Shown: piece after piece, positions 1-11,187 of the stretch
Layout: every line of letters begins with the position of its first letter
Position numbering within the stretch: position 1 is the first letter of the stretch
Assembly: GCF_022201045.2 (NCBI RefSeq)
Contig: NC_068564.1
Span: forward strand, 32,393,001-32,457,000
DNA length: 64,000 nucleotides
Direction: 5' to 3'
Origin: Citrus sinensis
Taxonomy: Eukaryota; Streptophyta; Magnoliopsida; Sapindales; Rutaceae
Notes under the pieces: generated by a model
What the model was told of the DNA's origin: nothing
The model's database searches: none
The model's input: only the letters and a program-made list of their open reading frames with translations
Translations under genes and position numbers: made by a program

Positions 1-1330
1 GGTAACAAACCTAGATTTTTTGAGTATATCCACTGTCATATCTATACACACACAATGTCCATCTTATAGACTGAAAGGCCCAGTTGTAGAGAAAACATTG
101 GAATAAAAAAATTACTGTTAATTTTGTTATGACCCAATTTAAGTACTATTGTTACTGGCACGTAAACCAGACAAAATTTAATACGATCCGATTACCCGAT
201 ATAAAAATGATACAAACAAATGGGTATGAGTCATCAAATTTGACAAGATTATTAAATGGACTGAGTTCGGGTTTACACAATTTTTTTCATGTCGGGTTAG
301 GGTTAAAGTTCTTAACCTATTTATCCGAACAATGACACGATTATATTTTCTATTTCAAATTAATTTTTAGATTCTTTTCATTAAAACTCAAATATTGGGC
401 ACGATTCTCTTTTTTTAATTTTTTCGGGGAAGATGGATGTATACATAGTGTTTTATTTATAAAATTTGATATAAATTTAAAACTTTAATAGTGTAAGTGT
501 GTAAAATATTGATACACATGTATATTTATGATATCGATATGTAATATTATTTATATATATATAATTTAAACTTTAAATAGTGTAAATGTGTAATATGTTG
601 GGGTGTATGTGTTTAACACTTGTTAAATATTTAGATATCAAACAGGTTATTGGGTGACCCATTTATCTTTCGTGCCGAGTTTAAGTCTCAATATTTTAAC
701 ACAATTATTCAATGGGTCGTGTTTGGGCCGACTTAAATTTGACACGATACGAACACGAGCCGGTGACCCATTTTGCCAACTCTACTACCACACTTAATAA
801 TTTGAAGTTTTTAAAGTTCTTTAACTAACATAATACGCAGTTAAGGATTCAAGTAATTTGATTTTTTTTTTGTTTAAATATATAACGCGGAAATATATAC
901 TTCTCCATTTGTTGGACCCAAAATATATTAATATTTATTTGATATTGCTTACGGTAGGGGGGGGGGGGGGTGGTCGTGGCTTGCCAAAACTCAACCCTTG
1001 TTTAGTATTAAAAACAATATTAAAAATCCACTATTTTGCTACTTTGAAAAGCTCAAGCGAAGTTGGCTGCGGTGCCCATGCCTTGTTGAATATCTTTGAC
1101 TCCAATTTCATTCTCATGTGCGAACATAAATATTCTTTGGTATTTCCTCACTTCTTCACAACCCTTCAAGGGAAATAGGAGCCGTGGTGTGAAAAGAATA
1201 CTAGCTAGCTAGCTAACTAGCTTTCTCCATCTAACAAAAATATAAAAAAACAAAATGTAAGCGGTACCAAATTAGAAAAGATTTTGAAGACATTTAAGCC
1301 CATAAGTTTTAAATGAACTATAGGCCAAAA
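1..1330. other. Intergenic DNA upstream of NAS-1, with an hAT-like terminus
   Basis: AT-rich DNA with no gene I can support. The stretch from about 630 to 785 is rich in GGGTCA/TGACCC words and ends in a segment that reads, on the minus strand, AGAGTTGGCAAAATGGGT. This resembles the terminal repeat of plant hAT elements (consensus near TAGRGNTGGCAA). I do not see the partner end or a target duplication, so the call of an hAT-derived piece is tentative. A run of about 14 G lies at 957-970. The short open frames here look like chance. Confidence 0.35.
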
Positions 1331-1334
1331 TCTC

Positions 1335-1425
1335 AGGGCATGGAACGTGCCATTAAGTTGACAATTATAATGGACAAATATCTGATGATGTCAATCAAAC
1401 TACCAGCTCTTACGCCTATAAATAC
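1335..1425 (+). promoter_or_regulatory. NAS-1 core promoter region
   Basis: A TATA box (CCTATAAATAC, 1415-1425) lies about 70 bp before the start codon at 1493. About 80 bp further up is GGCATGGAAC (near 1337), a block shared with the other NAS promoters in this window. A GTGTGAAAAGAATACTA block near 1187 is also shared with NAS-3 and NAS-4. Confidence 0.6.
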
Positions 1426-1492
1426 TAATACATAGCTAGCCAATTCCACAAGACAAACACCCCCCAAAAAAAAATAAAATTCTCAATCATCA

Positions 1493-2353
1493 ATGGCTTC
1501 CCTCCGAAGCCTTAGCTGTGAAAGCCAAATTCCGGCGGAGCTCTTAATAGCTAGCGTCATGCAAATCCATGCTAGCATATCCAAGCTTGAGTCTCTAAAG
1601 CCTTCGAAGCAAGTCAATAGCATCTTCTCTCGCCTTGTGAAATTATGTACCATCCCTTCATCCATTGACATAACGGCCTTACCACAAGAAGTTCAAAAAA
1701 TGCGAGAGAGCCTCATTGTTCTTTGTGGCCGTGCTGAAGGCCTATTGGAGCTAGAATTTGCAACATTTCTAACCAAAATTCCCCAACCCTTAAATAATCT
1801 CAGTCTCTTCCCTTATTATGGAAATTATGTAAAGCTATCCAAGTTGGAATATACAATCCTCAGTGAAAATGGAGTGGTGCAACCCAAGAAGGTTGCCTTT
1901 GTGGGTTCGGGCCCAATGCCTCTCACTTCTATTATAATGGCTAAACATCACTTGACATCCACTCACTTTGATAATTTTGATATTGATGAGGCAGCAAATG
2001 ATGTGGCTCGCAGCATTGTTGCTTCGGATGCTGAGTTTGAGGGGAGGATGAAGTTTCTGACTCGTGATATAATGGAAGTAAAAGAGCAGCTTGGGGAGTA
2101 TGATTGCATATTTTTGGCAGCTCTTGTTGGTATGAGTAAAGAAGAGAAACTGACGATTCTTGGACATATAAGAAAATATATGAAGGATGGAGGAATTTTG
2201 CTAGTGAGGAGCGCAAAAGGGGCAAGGGCATTTTTGTATCCGGTGGTGGTGGAGCACGACTTGTTGGATTTTGAGGTTCTCTCAGCCGTTCATCCCAATG
2301 ATGACGTGATCAATTCGGTTGTTCTAGTTCGCAACTCGCAAGGCTATCTTTAA
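1493..2353 (+). CDS. Nicotianamine-synthase-like protein, copy 1
   Basis: Single-exon gene of 286 residues. Nicotianamine synthase joins three S-adenosylmethionine molecules into nicotianamine, a cytosolic chelator used to move iron, copper and zinc. The N-terminal helical part (about 1-125) holds KLESLKPSKQV at 31-41, LCGRAEGLLE at 77-86 and FPYYGNY at 106-112. The Rossmann-like SAM-binding part follows, with VAFVGSGPMPLTS (134-146), FDNFDIDEAAN (159-169), EYDCIFLAALVGM (202-214) and LLVRSAKGARAFLYP (236-250). Classical plant NAS is about 320 residues; this one stops soon after the VVLVR strand and lacks the usual tail of about 35 residues. The start is the first ATG after the TATA box and matches the MAS start of copies 3 and 4. 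No frame damage is seen. It is a sister of three more copies downstream in the same orientation. Confidence 0.93.
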   Translation: MASLRSLSCESQIPAELLIASVMQIHASISKLESLKPSKQVNSIFSRLVKLCTIPSSIDITALPQEVQKMRESLIVLCGRAEGLLELEFATFLTKIPQPLNNLSLFPYYGNYVKLSKLEYTILSENGVVQPKKVAFVGSGPMPLTSIIMAKHHLTSTHFDNFDIDEAANDVARSIVASDAEFEGRMKFLTRDIMEVKEQLGEYDCIFLAALVGMSKEEKLTILGHIRKYMKDGGILLVRSAKGARAFLYPVVVEHDLLDFEVLSAVHPNDDVINSVVLVRNSQGYL

Positions 2354-2553
2354 ATCACTACAAATGAAATGCCCGAGCTTCTATTTGTTGTGATTCTTAA
2401 TCGATCACTCTATCTTATAGCTTCAATTTTTTCTTTTTTTCCTATGCAGTTTCTGCTATTTTGTTGTTTTAAAGAATTTTTTTCAGGTTTGTTGATTTCT
2501 TCTTCTGCATTAGTATTCTCTTTGTTGTATACTTGTGAATATATGGATGACTT
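2354..2553. other. NAS-1 3' flank
   Basis: T-rich sequence between the NAS-1 stop and the copia LTR that begins at 2554; the NAS-1 3' untranslated region should lie here. No separate gene is supported. Confidence 0.4.
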
Positions 2554-3430
2554 TGTTGAATAATAACTTTAGTTAAGTAACTACCTCTGCTGATGCGGCA
2601 GCTGAGTCAGCAAGGTTGTTATAATTAGTTTTAGAATCTGTTATTTCGTTAGTAATGATTGTTAATCATTTGTAATCTTTGCTCATTCTTCACACGTGAG
2701 TTAACAAATCCTGAATGTTCTGGATACCAGTATATAAGCTCATTGTACTTTTAATTTAGATGAATGAAACTGATGAATTGTTCTGCAAAAAATTTTCTCA
2801 TAGTTTATTAGATTTTCTTTCACTTTCTCAGTAACCAAACAACTTCAATTTGGTATCAAAGCCATAATCAATCATTTCACATGGCTTTAACAAACTTAAA
2901 CACAAACATCTCATCAACACTATCATCGTTTACCTTCACTATTCCAATCACTTGACAGATCTTACTACACGATCTGAAAGTCTCAAATTCTCTCCTTAGT
3001 TCGAGCCAATGAACTTGAAAATCTTCTAGATGGCTCTAAAACTTGTCCATATCGATTTCTCTCAAATGCTTTAGGAAATTCAAGTGATGTCTCCAATTCG
3101 TCTGAGAACACAAATGTTGCTCCACAAGAGAATCATGCATTTGTTGTATGGAAGAAGCAAGATCAGATGTTATTGAGTTGGTTGATGTCCTCCATCAATG
3201 TTGAAATCCTCAATCTTGTGGTAAACTCGAAAACCTCTCATGAATTGTGGACTAGCTTAGAACAACAATTTGGATATGAAATTGGTGCTAAGAAAGTTCA
3301 CCTAAAAATGATGTTAAACAATTTGAAGAAAGGTTCTATAACTATCAACTGAAATCTGTCACTGATGAGCTAGCTATAGCTGGAAGTCCTGTTAGTTCTT
3401 TAGATTTCATCACTCATCTAATTTCAATAA
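2554..3430 (+). mobile_element. Ty1/copia fossil: 5' LTR and start of gag
   Basis: An LTR of about 294 bp (2554-2847) starts with TGTTGAATAA and ends with TTCA. It is followed at once by TTTGGTATCAAAGCC, close to the initiator-methionine-tRNA primer site of plant copia elements. After it, frame pieces resemble the copia gag/UBN2 family (SKTSHELWTSLEQQFG). The element is broken, with several breaks, and only its 5' part is here. The partner LTR was not found in the window, so age cannot be set from LTR divergence; the decay suggests it is old. Confidence 0.75.
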
Positions 3431-3929
3431 GAAAAAGGTTATCAAGGTTTCATAATTGCTAATTTTAGAGTGATAACTCAAAATTAATTTATGTCGTCTC
3501 ATAGATCTAAGAATTAAGTATGAGTAATTATCTCTAATGTATATATATTTTTTTGGTTTGCTTTAAGGTATAATTTTTAAGCATTATAGCATCTTATTGA
3601 AAACCAAAGAATCAAAGTTTCTTAAGCATTCTATGTATTCAATTTGTTGAAAATCATACAATCAAAGAAATTAAATTAATATTATTTTATCAACGTTAGA
3701 TTTAATCAAATAATCTCTTAATTGTAAAAACACATGATATTAAAGATAAAAAAAAAATTATTCCATCAATCATGAGAAACAAGAACTGTAATCATAAAAA
3801 AAATACACGTGGGAAACTAAAACAAAAAGACAACTGTTTTATTCAACATGATTTCATCTTTAAGGATCTTAACCTCACTATAAGAAAATTAAGTAGACAT
3901 ACTTCAATGGAGAATAACAAAATAAATTG
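3431..3929. other. AT-rich gap
   Basis: No gene seen. A CACTATAAGAAAA word near 3874 resembles a CACTA-element terminus, but no second end or subterminal repeats could be tied to it. Confidence 0.3.
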
Positions 3930-4046
3930 AACAAGCGGGTGACACCCCAATCCCTGGTCGTTCCGGCTGTCCAAGAAGGGCTTTGCTTCTCAATTTGAAT
4001 CTAAAAAATATTCGCTTTTGGTAGTACATTGTGTAGAGGTAGAAGG

Positions 4047-4505
4047 ATGCCGAAGGTAAAGACAAACACTGTCTAATATCCTCCGGAGGGCTGCTGGGAT
4101 TTGATCGAACCTACGCTTCGTAAATTTCAGGCAAAAATGACAGAAGCTGAAAATGATCCACATGATGGAAAGAGAAAATGTGAGGCATTGTGGCTATTTT
4201 AAAAACAGCACATCAGAAGAGCCGCTATATTTTTCTACCTTTACCACAGAAAGAAGGAAATATCTATGGAGCTATATGATTTCTGTTTGGATCATGGCCA
4301 TGCAGACCGAAATCTAATTGCAAAATGCAAAAAGCCGGGTTATGAAAGTTTATGTTGCTTAAGATGTATGCAGCCTCGTGATCACAACTTCCAATCGACA
4401 TGCGTGTGCCGAGTGCCCAAGAACTTGCGGGAGGAGAAAGTTATAGAGTTTGTCCATTGCTGTTGGAGAGGCCGTGCAAGTGGAGATCGATCAACTGCTC
4501 TGTAA
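4047..4505 (+). pseudogene. BUD31: Processed pseudogene of BUD31/G10 splicing factor
   Basis: The frame starts MPKVKTN at 4047 and continues with pieces matching the highly conserved BUD31 (G10) protein, a small zinc-binding spliceosome component: [15 protein letters not shown], then from 4266 ELYDFCLDHGHADRNLIAK, KKPGYESLCCLRCMQPRDHN and CRVPKNLREEKVIE, ending CASGD-like (RASGD). No introns are present, although BUD31 genes in plants are normally split, so a reverse-transcribed copy is likely. It is damaged by in-frame stops in the first half (after about residue 8 and near residue 50), by small frame changes, and by loss of C-terminal cysteines of the metal-binding region (the HCGCRGC region reads HCCWRGR). 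About 100 bp before the ATG and 150 bp after the stop may be copied untranslated region. No clear poly(A) tail or target duplication was found. Confidence 0.85.
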
Positions 4506-4639
4506 CTTTCTTAAATTGAAATGCCATCCGAAAATTATTGAGTGATACCGTAACATCATAAGGAGCGAATTGAATATCTTGTGGAATTGTTATGGTTATA
4601 ATTATATTGTATTGTAATTTTAACGTTTTCACTTTGCCT

Positions 4640-5150
4640 AGATACCAGTCTGCATATTAGAAGAAAACTGGGATCGTAACATTCTTTTTGGCCTTTTTTC
4701 TTCATTTAAAGTTCTCGTCGCTTGGTTCTAAATATAGCTTTTGATAAGAGTTTGATACTCGGTGGCAATTGAAGGGGGGAGGAGGAGATTACTAGTGTCT
4801 TTTGATCATGGGAAGTTCTTTCAGTTGAAAAGGCTTTTACTAGTTTCAAATTCATTTGCAAAGAGAAGTGAAAATTTTTTGTACAAACCTTAAATTACAA
4901 TTGTGAATTTTCATCTTTAAGGAAAAAAATAAATAGAACAAGCCATGAGAGAACTTTAATTCATCACGCGCAGGCATGATCTGGATTTACAACTAATTGA
5001 ATTTTGGTTATTTTGCCTTGAATTCCGCGTGTGAATTCGGCCCAATTGCTTCCAAAATCAATTACTCTTTAATGCTTCCCAAATTGTTATTATTTACGTA
5101 ATTTTTATCCATAATTTTTAATTAATTTTTATTTAATAAAATAAGGGTTT
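4640..5150. other. Intergenic, nothing recognised
   Basis: AT-rich sequence with no open frame of note and no repeat boundary that I can define. Confidence 0.4.
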
Positions 5151-5171
5151 TCTCTAGCTTTTTTCAATTTT

Positions 5172-5590
5172 TTTTTTGCAGCGCTCCACTTGAAGTTAAC
5201 ATTTTTTTCACTGATTCACTCCAGTTATAACACTGTTAGAACTTTACTGACATCATAAGAGTAAAATTGTCATTTCACAACGACATTATTTGAAGTCAGA
5301 AGTGGATAGGTGAAGAACAATATAACTTCAAGTGGAGTTCAACAAAAAAAAATGTATTTTTCAAAAAATACAAAAAAAAAGTGGTCGGTGAATAATTGTC
5401 CTTTTACATTTGGGGGTAAAAAAGTCATTTATATAATATTTCGTTAGTTCTCTTAACAGTTTGAAGACGGAAGTGGACATGTGCAAAATAATATAAGTTC
5501 GAGTGAAGTTTAGCAAAAAAAAAATTAAGAATTGTGTATTTTTGAAAAAATACGAAAAATAGGTGGTCAGTGAATAATTTTCCATAAAAT
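5172..5590. repeat. AT-rich repeat with direct and inverted copies (MULE-like)
   Basis: Two direct copies of about 120 bp run from GAAGTCAGAAGTGGA (about 5293) to GGTCGGTGAATAATTGTCC (about 5402), and from GAAGACGGAAGTGGA (about 5464) to GGTCAGTGAATAATTTTCC (about 5583). Part of the unit appears inverted at 5186-5205 (CTCCACTTGAAGTTA). The outer edge reads GGAAAATTATTCACTGACCACC on the minus strand, which looks like a MULE-type terminus. The left end is not clear. Confidence 0.5.
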
Positions 5591-5769
5591 TATTCAATAA
5601 AATAAAAATAATTAAATAAATATATAATTAAAGGTAAAATATGTTTAAATTATATGCTTATCATTCATCCACCTTGATTTAGTTCATTTATTTTGAGGTG
5701 CATATGATCTAATTTTATCATTTTGGAAGTTGAATATTTGAAATATTTTCCTTCAATACTATTTATACT

Positions 5770-7827
5770 CACTACAAGAAAATCTATTATTTGTAATTGT
5801 TGAATACAGTAAAAAAAAGTGAAGTGTCGTTGCAAATGTGTTTTTTCAATGGCTGAAGGTAGTCACTAGCCGTCGATAATATCTTGGGTAGAAATACTTT
5901 TTTTTCCAAACAGCCACCGTAAATATGCTTTTTTCGAGTTAAATTAGCCATGGAAAAATGATAAATGCATATAAGAAATAATATGACCACTGGAAATAAA
6001 TTAATTTTGAGGAGCAAAAACAAAAAAAAAAACTAAACTATAATTGGAAATACATGTTGTTCTAATTGATTTTGCAATCAAAAATACTACATACTAGTTG
6101 AAATAAGTAATATTTGCAATTGAATTGTTCCATCATAAATAATGTATTCATAGTCAAAAAAGCAATATTTTCGACGACATATTTTTGTTGAAAATTCTCT
6201 GCTTTTAATAGGGATAGACAATTGAAAATAATCTATGTAGTTGAAATTTATTTTATTAATTACCACTGGCAATTCCAATTGCCTAATACAATTTTTAAGA
6301 ACATATGACTATTGAGACTATATTTTATTCAACCAACGTTATTATTAAAATGAATGAATTTTCCTAAATAATTCAATTGAAATTATCAGCATTCATATTG
6401 TCCAAAAACATTTCATAATAAAAAATAAAGCATTATTATATTATTTTCAAATGCCATAAATCATATAAATATCAAATATCATCAAAATCATATAAATATC
6501 AAATATCATCAAAATCATTTGAATCAATATCAGCATCCTCTTCTGTATCAGCATCCTCTTCTGAATCAGCATAACCATCACCATCGTCCTCTAAATTAGC
6601 GCCACCATTGTCATCTGAATTAGTATCACCACCATCACCAGAATTTGCACCACCATCGTCGTTTGCATTCAATTTTCCAGTTGAATCCTGTATAGAAAAA
6701 TTAAATGAACGTTTAAAATAATTAAGTGATAATGAATTATGTAAATTAAAAAAAATTGAGATTGAAAAGAACATTATACCATTGAAGAGGAATCCACAAC
6801 AACTTGAGAATGAGATTGCTTTGCTTTTAACTCTTCCACTTTTTTCTATACAATAGTCAGTTGCTCTTGCGCCGCTTTTAAAGTACTCAACAAAAACTCC
6901 TCACATTGTGTGCATTTCTCTTTGTTGCATGGTCGCCTTGAAGTGGATTCATATACATCTTCAGTTTTAAGGCCTCCAAGAGCATGACCATGCTTAACAC
7001 CTCCTATTACATTAAGATATATATCCTATTGTTTTCTCAGTGAGACCTCATCAGATGACTCATTTAATTCATTTCTCTTTGATATCATTTGTGCCTTATA
7101 AAAATATGAACACAATAATTAGATAAATATAACATATCCAATAGTGAAAATAATACAAACTTTTGAAATAAAAATAAAATAAAATAACATACATGTAGTT
7201 CCTTAGCTTTATCACTAGGCCAACTTCCATAGCTTCGCACATGAAAATCTATTGGACTAGACTCATTCCCAATTTGCTCAACCTATCAATACAATAACAA
7301 TAATAATATTAATGTTACATAATTAATTAACTTGTGCTATAAAAACTAAAATATTAAGAATCAAAATAATTATTTTATAATAGCAAAGTAAATGCTTTAA
7401 AAGCACTTTATGATAAAATATTAATAAAATTTATGGCAACTATGGTCATTTACTAGTTCCTTTTTCTTCTTCAGTAACTTAACTGATCTAGTTGTATGCA
7501 CTACTTTAGATGGTTTGTTACAGTTCAATGCGCTTGTTCTACTAGATTTCTACATAAAAGAAAAAAAAAATGATTCATTACATTGAACATTGTAAACTAA
7601 AATTATTTAACTAAGTTGAAATTACAATTATTGCATAAGATTTAAATAAACTCAATCATTAGATTTACTTGCTCCAAATCTAACCCACTCATTGTGGTGA
7701 AATTAATTTCAAACCTAGCCCACAAACTCATATATAACACAAGTATGAATGGAAAAATCAATTCTATATGATCAGATTGTTAATAAATATAGCTAATAGA
7801 TTGTTAATGAATATAGCTAATAAATAA
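5770..7827 (-). mobile_element. CACTA (En/Spm) DNA transposon remnant
   Basis: The terminus CACTACAAGAAAA starts at 5770, followed by about 250 bp of subterminal short words typical of this superfamily (around GCCGTCGATAAT). The protein-like parts are on the minus strand. Between about 7080 and 6800 a frame reads NELNESSDEVSLRKQ, then after a stop DIYLNVIGGVKHGHALGG and EDVYESTSRR, matching the plant En/Spm Transposase_24-type tail. A 91-residue frame at 6774-6499 forms a very acidic end (repeats of DGGD, DSEEDADTEEDAD). The other terminus is missing; the sequence runs straight into a copia fossil at 7828. A 26-bp tandem duplication lies at about 6467-6518. Too damaged to move itself. Confidence 0.75.
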
Positions 7828-10160
7828 TAGGCATATTGTAGAGACTGCATTGACATTGTTAGCACTAGCACAAATGCCTATGAAATTATGGTGGGAAGCT
7901 ATAAAAGCTTCAGTTTACTTGATTAATAGACTGCTTATACCAGTTATTGATCACATCTCACCATTTGAAAAGCTTTTCAAATAAAAGCCAGATTATGACT
8001 TTCTAAAAGTTTTAAGATGTGCTTGCTACCCTTACTTAAGACCATACAACAAGAACAAGTTACAATTTCATACATCAAAATGTGTCTTCATTGGTTGCAG
8101 TTTAGTATGCAAGCGATCTATGTGTTTTCATAGTTCAGGTAGAATTTACATTACTAGGAATGTTGTGTTTGATAAGTGTGATTTTCCATTTAAAACAAAT
8201 GAGTCCTTCAGTGTGACAAACAAAGTATCAAACAATAGTCCTATCTATAATTACAGTAAGTTTCTATATGTGCCATATGCAACAACTCATATAGATTCAT
8301 TTGATCAGAACTAAGCCACATCCAATGAAGAAGAGAACTCATCAAGGAAAGACCTGAACACACCAAATCAAAAACATAACTCAACAATAATTGACACATA
8401 TGCACCAAAACTCATTGTGTCTTCCAAAACACAAGCCCAAATGACGAATTAGATTTTAATGAAACACCAGAACCGAAACACCCACCAGAAATTCAACCTG
8501 AATAAACACTTTCCATACATCCCATGGTGACAAGATTCAAGTCTGGAATATTTAAACCTAAGATATACCTATCACATAAGGAACTTCAAGGGGTTAAGAA
8601 CTTGCCAACAAATACAGAAAATGCTTTGGCCAGTGAGGTGTGGAGGAGAGCAATGGAGGAAGAATACAAAACCCTCATGAATAATAACACGAGAGAGCTT
8701 GTAGAACCAGACACAAACATGAAGGTTATTGGAAACAAATAGGTGTATAAAGTAAAGTACAATCCAAATGGGACTGTATCAAGATATAAGGCAAGACTAG
8801 AAGCAAAAGGATACCATCAGAAAGAGGGAATAGACTACATTGAAACCTTTAGCCCTGTGGCAAAATCATCAATAGTAAAGGTCATCTTGAGTCTTGCGGT
8901 AACTTATGGATGGTACATCAAGCAAGTAGATGTGAATAATGCCTTCCTTAATAGGGAGCTTAGTAAGATAGTTTACATGTCTAAACCAGACGATTTTGAA
9001 AGTAAAAAGAAGCCAAACCATGTGTGCAAACTCAAAAAGGCACTTGATAGTATAAAGCAAGCTTCATGAGCTTGGTATGAGAAGTTAAAAGGAGCCCTAT
9101 TGACGTGGGGGTTTAATAATGCAATCTCAGATACTTCCTTGTTCTATTGGAAAAATGAAGAAAAATAAGTCTACCTATTAATTTATGTTGATGATATACT
9201 GATGACCGAAAATAATGGCATGATGATAGAAGCTGTGATCAAAAAATTGAAAGAAAATTTTGCACTCTAAATGTTGGGGGATTTGAATTACTTCTTGGGA
9301 ATCGAAGTTAAGAGACATTGCAGGAGAATGCATCGATGTCAAGAAAAATACATACAAGATGTTTTAACTAAAACAAACATGGTTGATTGTAAATCAAGTC
9401 CGACACCAATGAGCTCATGTCCGAGGTATAGTCAACATGTTGAAGAAGATGAAAGAGGAAGAGCATTTGAAGACAAAACGTTGTAAGGAGTGTAATTAGA
9501 GCACTTCAATATGCAACAATAACAAGGCCAGATATAACGTATAGTGTTGACGAGTTGTCTCAATTTGTAAAGGATCCAAGGTAAATACAGTGGCAAAGGT
9601 GTAAGAGAATATTCAGATACCTTAAAGGACCCGTAAACCACGGTCTCTACTTCACTCCAGTAGAAAGAATGGCTATTACAATATATACCGATGTTGATTG
9701 GTAGCTTACCAAGATGATAGGAGATCGACAGGTGGGTATAACATCTTTCTAGCTAGGAATCTAGTGTCATGGAGCTTAAAAAAACAAAAAAGTTGTATCC
9801 AACTCAAGTATCGAAGTAGAGTACAGAGCATTCTCATGGAGCTACAAAATCCAGTTGAAGTTACTCCTTTCAGAATTGGAAATTGAGCTCAGTCAAATCC
9901 TTGAGGTATGGTGTGACAATAAGAGTGCATTGCACTTGCTGAAAACCCAATATTTCATAGAAGAACGAAGCATATCGAAATCGATGTACATTTCGTCAGG
10001 GATAAAATTACAGCAAAAGAGTTAGAAGTGAAGTATGTGAACAACGAGAATCAATTGGCAAATATCTTGACCAAAGCCTTACCAACAACAAGTTTTGAAT
10101 ACTTTAGAAGTAAGCTCAATGTCTATCTACATAGTTGATCTTGAGAGGGGGAGTTAAAAT
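7828..10160 (+). mobile_element. Ty1/copia fossil: integrase end, reverse transcriptase, RNase H
   Basis: Recognisable parts in order are: the integrase tail (HIVETALTLLALAQMP, VYLINRLL), a linker (MVTRFKSGIFKPK), reverse transcriptase (KARLEAKGYHQKEGIDY, FSPVAK, QVDVNNAFL, the LIYVDDIL box near 9180, LGDLNYFLGIEV near 9275), and an RNase H-like end (about 9690-10100). A polypurine tract TTGAGAGGGGGAG lies at 10140-10152. The element is badly broken, with roughly five to ten breaks, and no matching 3' LTR is evident. It may or may not be from the same insertion as the gag piece at 2554. Confidence 0.85.
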
Positions 10161-10329
10161 GAGAAATCTATAATAAGCACACAAGCTATATGATCTATTG
10201 CTGCAATGAATTCAATATTGGCGGAAGGCTTAAATTAAAAAGTCTAGAAGCTTCACCAGATCAAACGACTGAGATTCAAGAAACAAGATGAATGGCTAAT
10301 CACAATAGCTTTATAGTTCATCATTTTAA

Positions 10330-10600
10330 CTTGAGCTTACCAATCGTGACTGGAACATCACCATTACTCTTTTTTACCGTGAAGCCAATTTTGCTGCTGA
10401 TTTTATTGCCATTCATGCTTCTTCTCTTCCCTTGGGTCTTCATATTTTTTAGAATCCCCAGCCTAGTGTTTCTCAAACAATTGCTCGTTATATGTATAGG
10501 GTTGTTTTTCCCCATTTAGTGTTGTCTGGCCTCTTCTTAAAAAACCCCTTTATTCGAAAAATAATAATAATAATAACAACAACAACAACAACTACTACTA
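10330..10600 (+). mobile_element. LINE (L1-type) 3' tail with RNase H remnant
   Basis: In the frame from about 10348, the sequence reads DWNITITLFYREANFAADF then HASSLPLGLHIF, the usual C-terminus of the plant RNase H domain (RVT_3 type) carried by L1-clade LINEs (compare YREAN.CADFLA). About 60 bp later comes a simple tail of AAT and AAC units (10558-10592), as often found at LINE 3' ends. It is strongly 5'-truncated and the target duplication was not identified. Confidence 0.7.
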
Positions 10601-10950
10601 GCTAGATCTAAAAGATGTGGGTTTTCATAGTATTTATTCATTAAAGGATGTGAGAAAAAATGGTTAACTCCTAACAAGTTTACCATTTTTTCTCTACACT
10701 TCGTACTTAGAAGAAAACCACTTGATCGCTAAAACATGAACAGACAGCTATATTCATTTTCTGAAAGTTAATCTGGGTTTTTGTACAAATTATCAAACTT
10801 CTAACATGATTATCTACCTTATTCGATTAAAGACCAAGGTCCCTAGCTATGATGTTTTAGTGATAGGGAGTTCTTTTTGATAAGTTTTAAAGTTGTAAGA
10901 GAAAATTATTAATTTCATGATGGAACTCCGGAATTTTTCAATTAAGATAT
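10601..10950. other. NAS-2 upstream flank
   Basis: AT-rich; no gene seen. Confidence 0.35.
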
Positions 10951-11100
10951 TATGACATGCAACTCCACGCCTCTTTTGACCAAGTAATTTTTAGGAGATC
11001 AGCATGATTTTTCATGCGTACGCCAACAATTACATAACCTGCACCCATAACTAATACAAATAAAAATTGCTAAATTCGCATCTTTTGCCTCTATTAATAC
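10951..11100 (+). promoter_or_regulatory. NAS-2 core promoter region
   Basis: The TATA-like CTATTAATAC (11091-11100) is a weaker match than in the other copies. Upstream are the shared block ACATGCAACTCCACGCCTC (from 10954) and the second shared block AGGAGATCAGCATGATTTTT (from 10993). Confidence 0.55.
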
Positions 11101-11187
11101 TCGCATTGAAAGGCCTAATTTCATCAAACAAGCACACGACTTGCTCACTTTAATCCCACACACTGACATACAGATAGTTATTCATCA

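Noticed and set aside
3874-3890. CACTATAAGAAAA as a second CACTA terminus
   Set aside because: No subterminal repeats, no matching orientation or target duplication with the element at 5770.
6499-6774. Strongly acidic Asp/Glu-rich frame as an independent small gene
   Set aside because: It sits at the end of the CACTA transposase remnant and is best seen as its acidic tail.
10292-10519. 75-codon hydrophobic frame looking like a membrane protein
   Set aside because: It is an out-of-frame reading of the LINE RNase H tail, which is recognisable in another frame.
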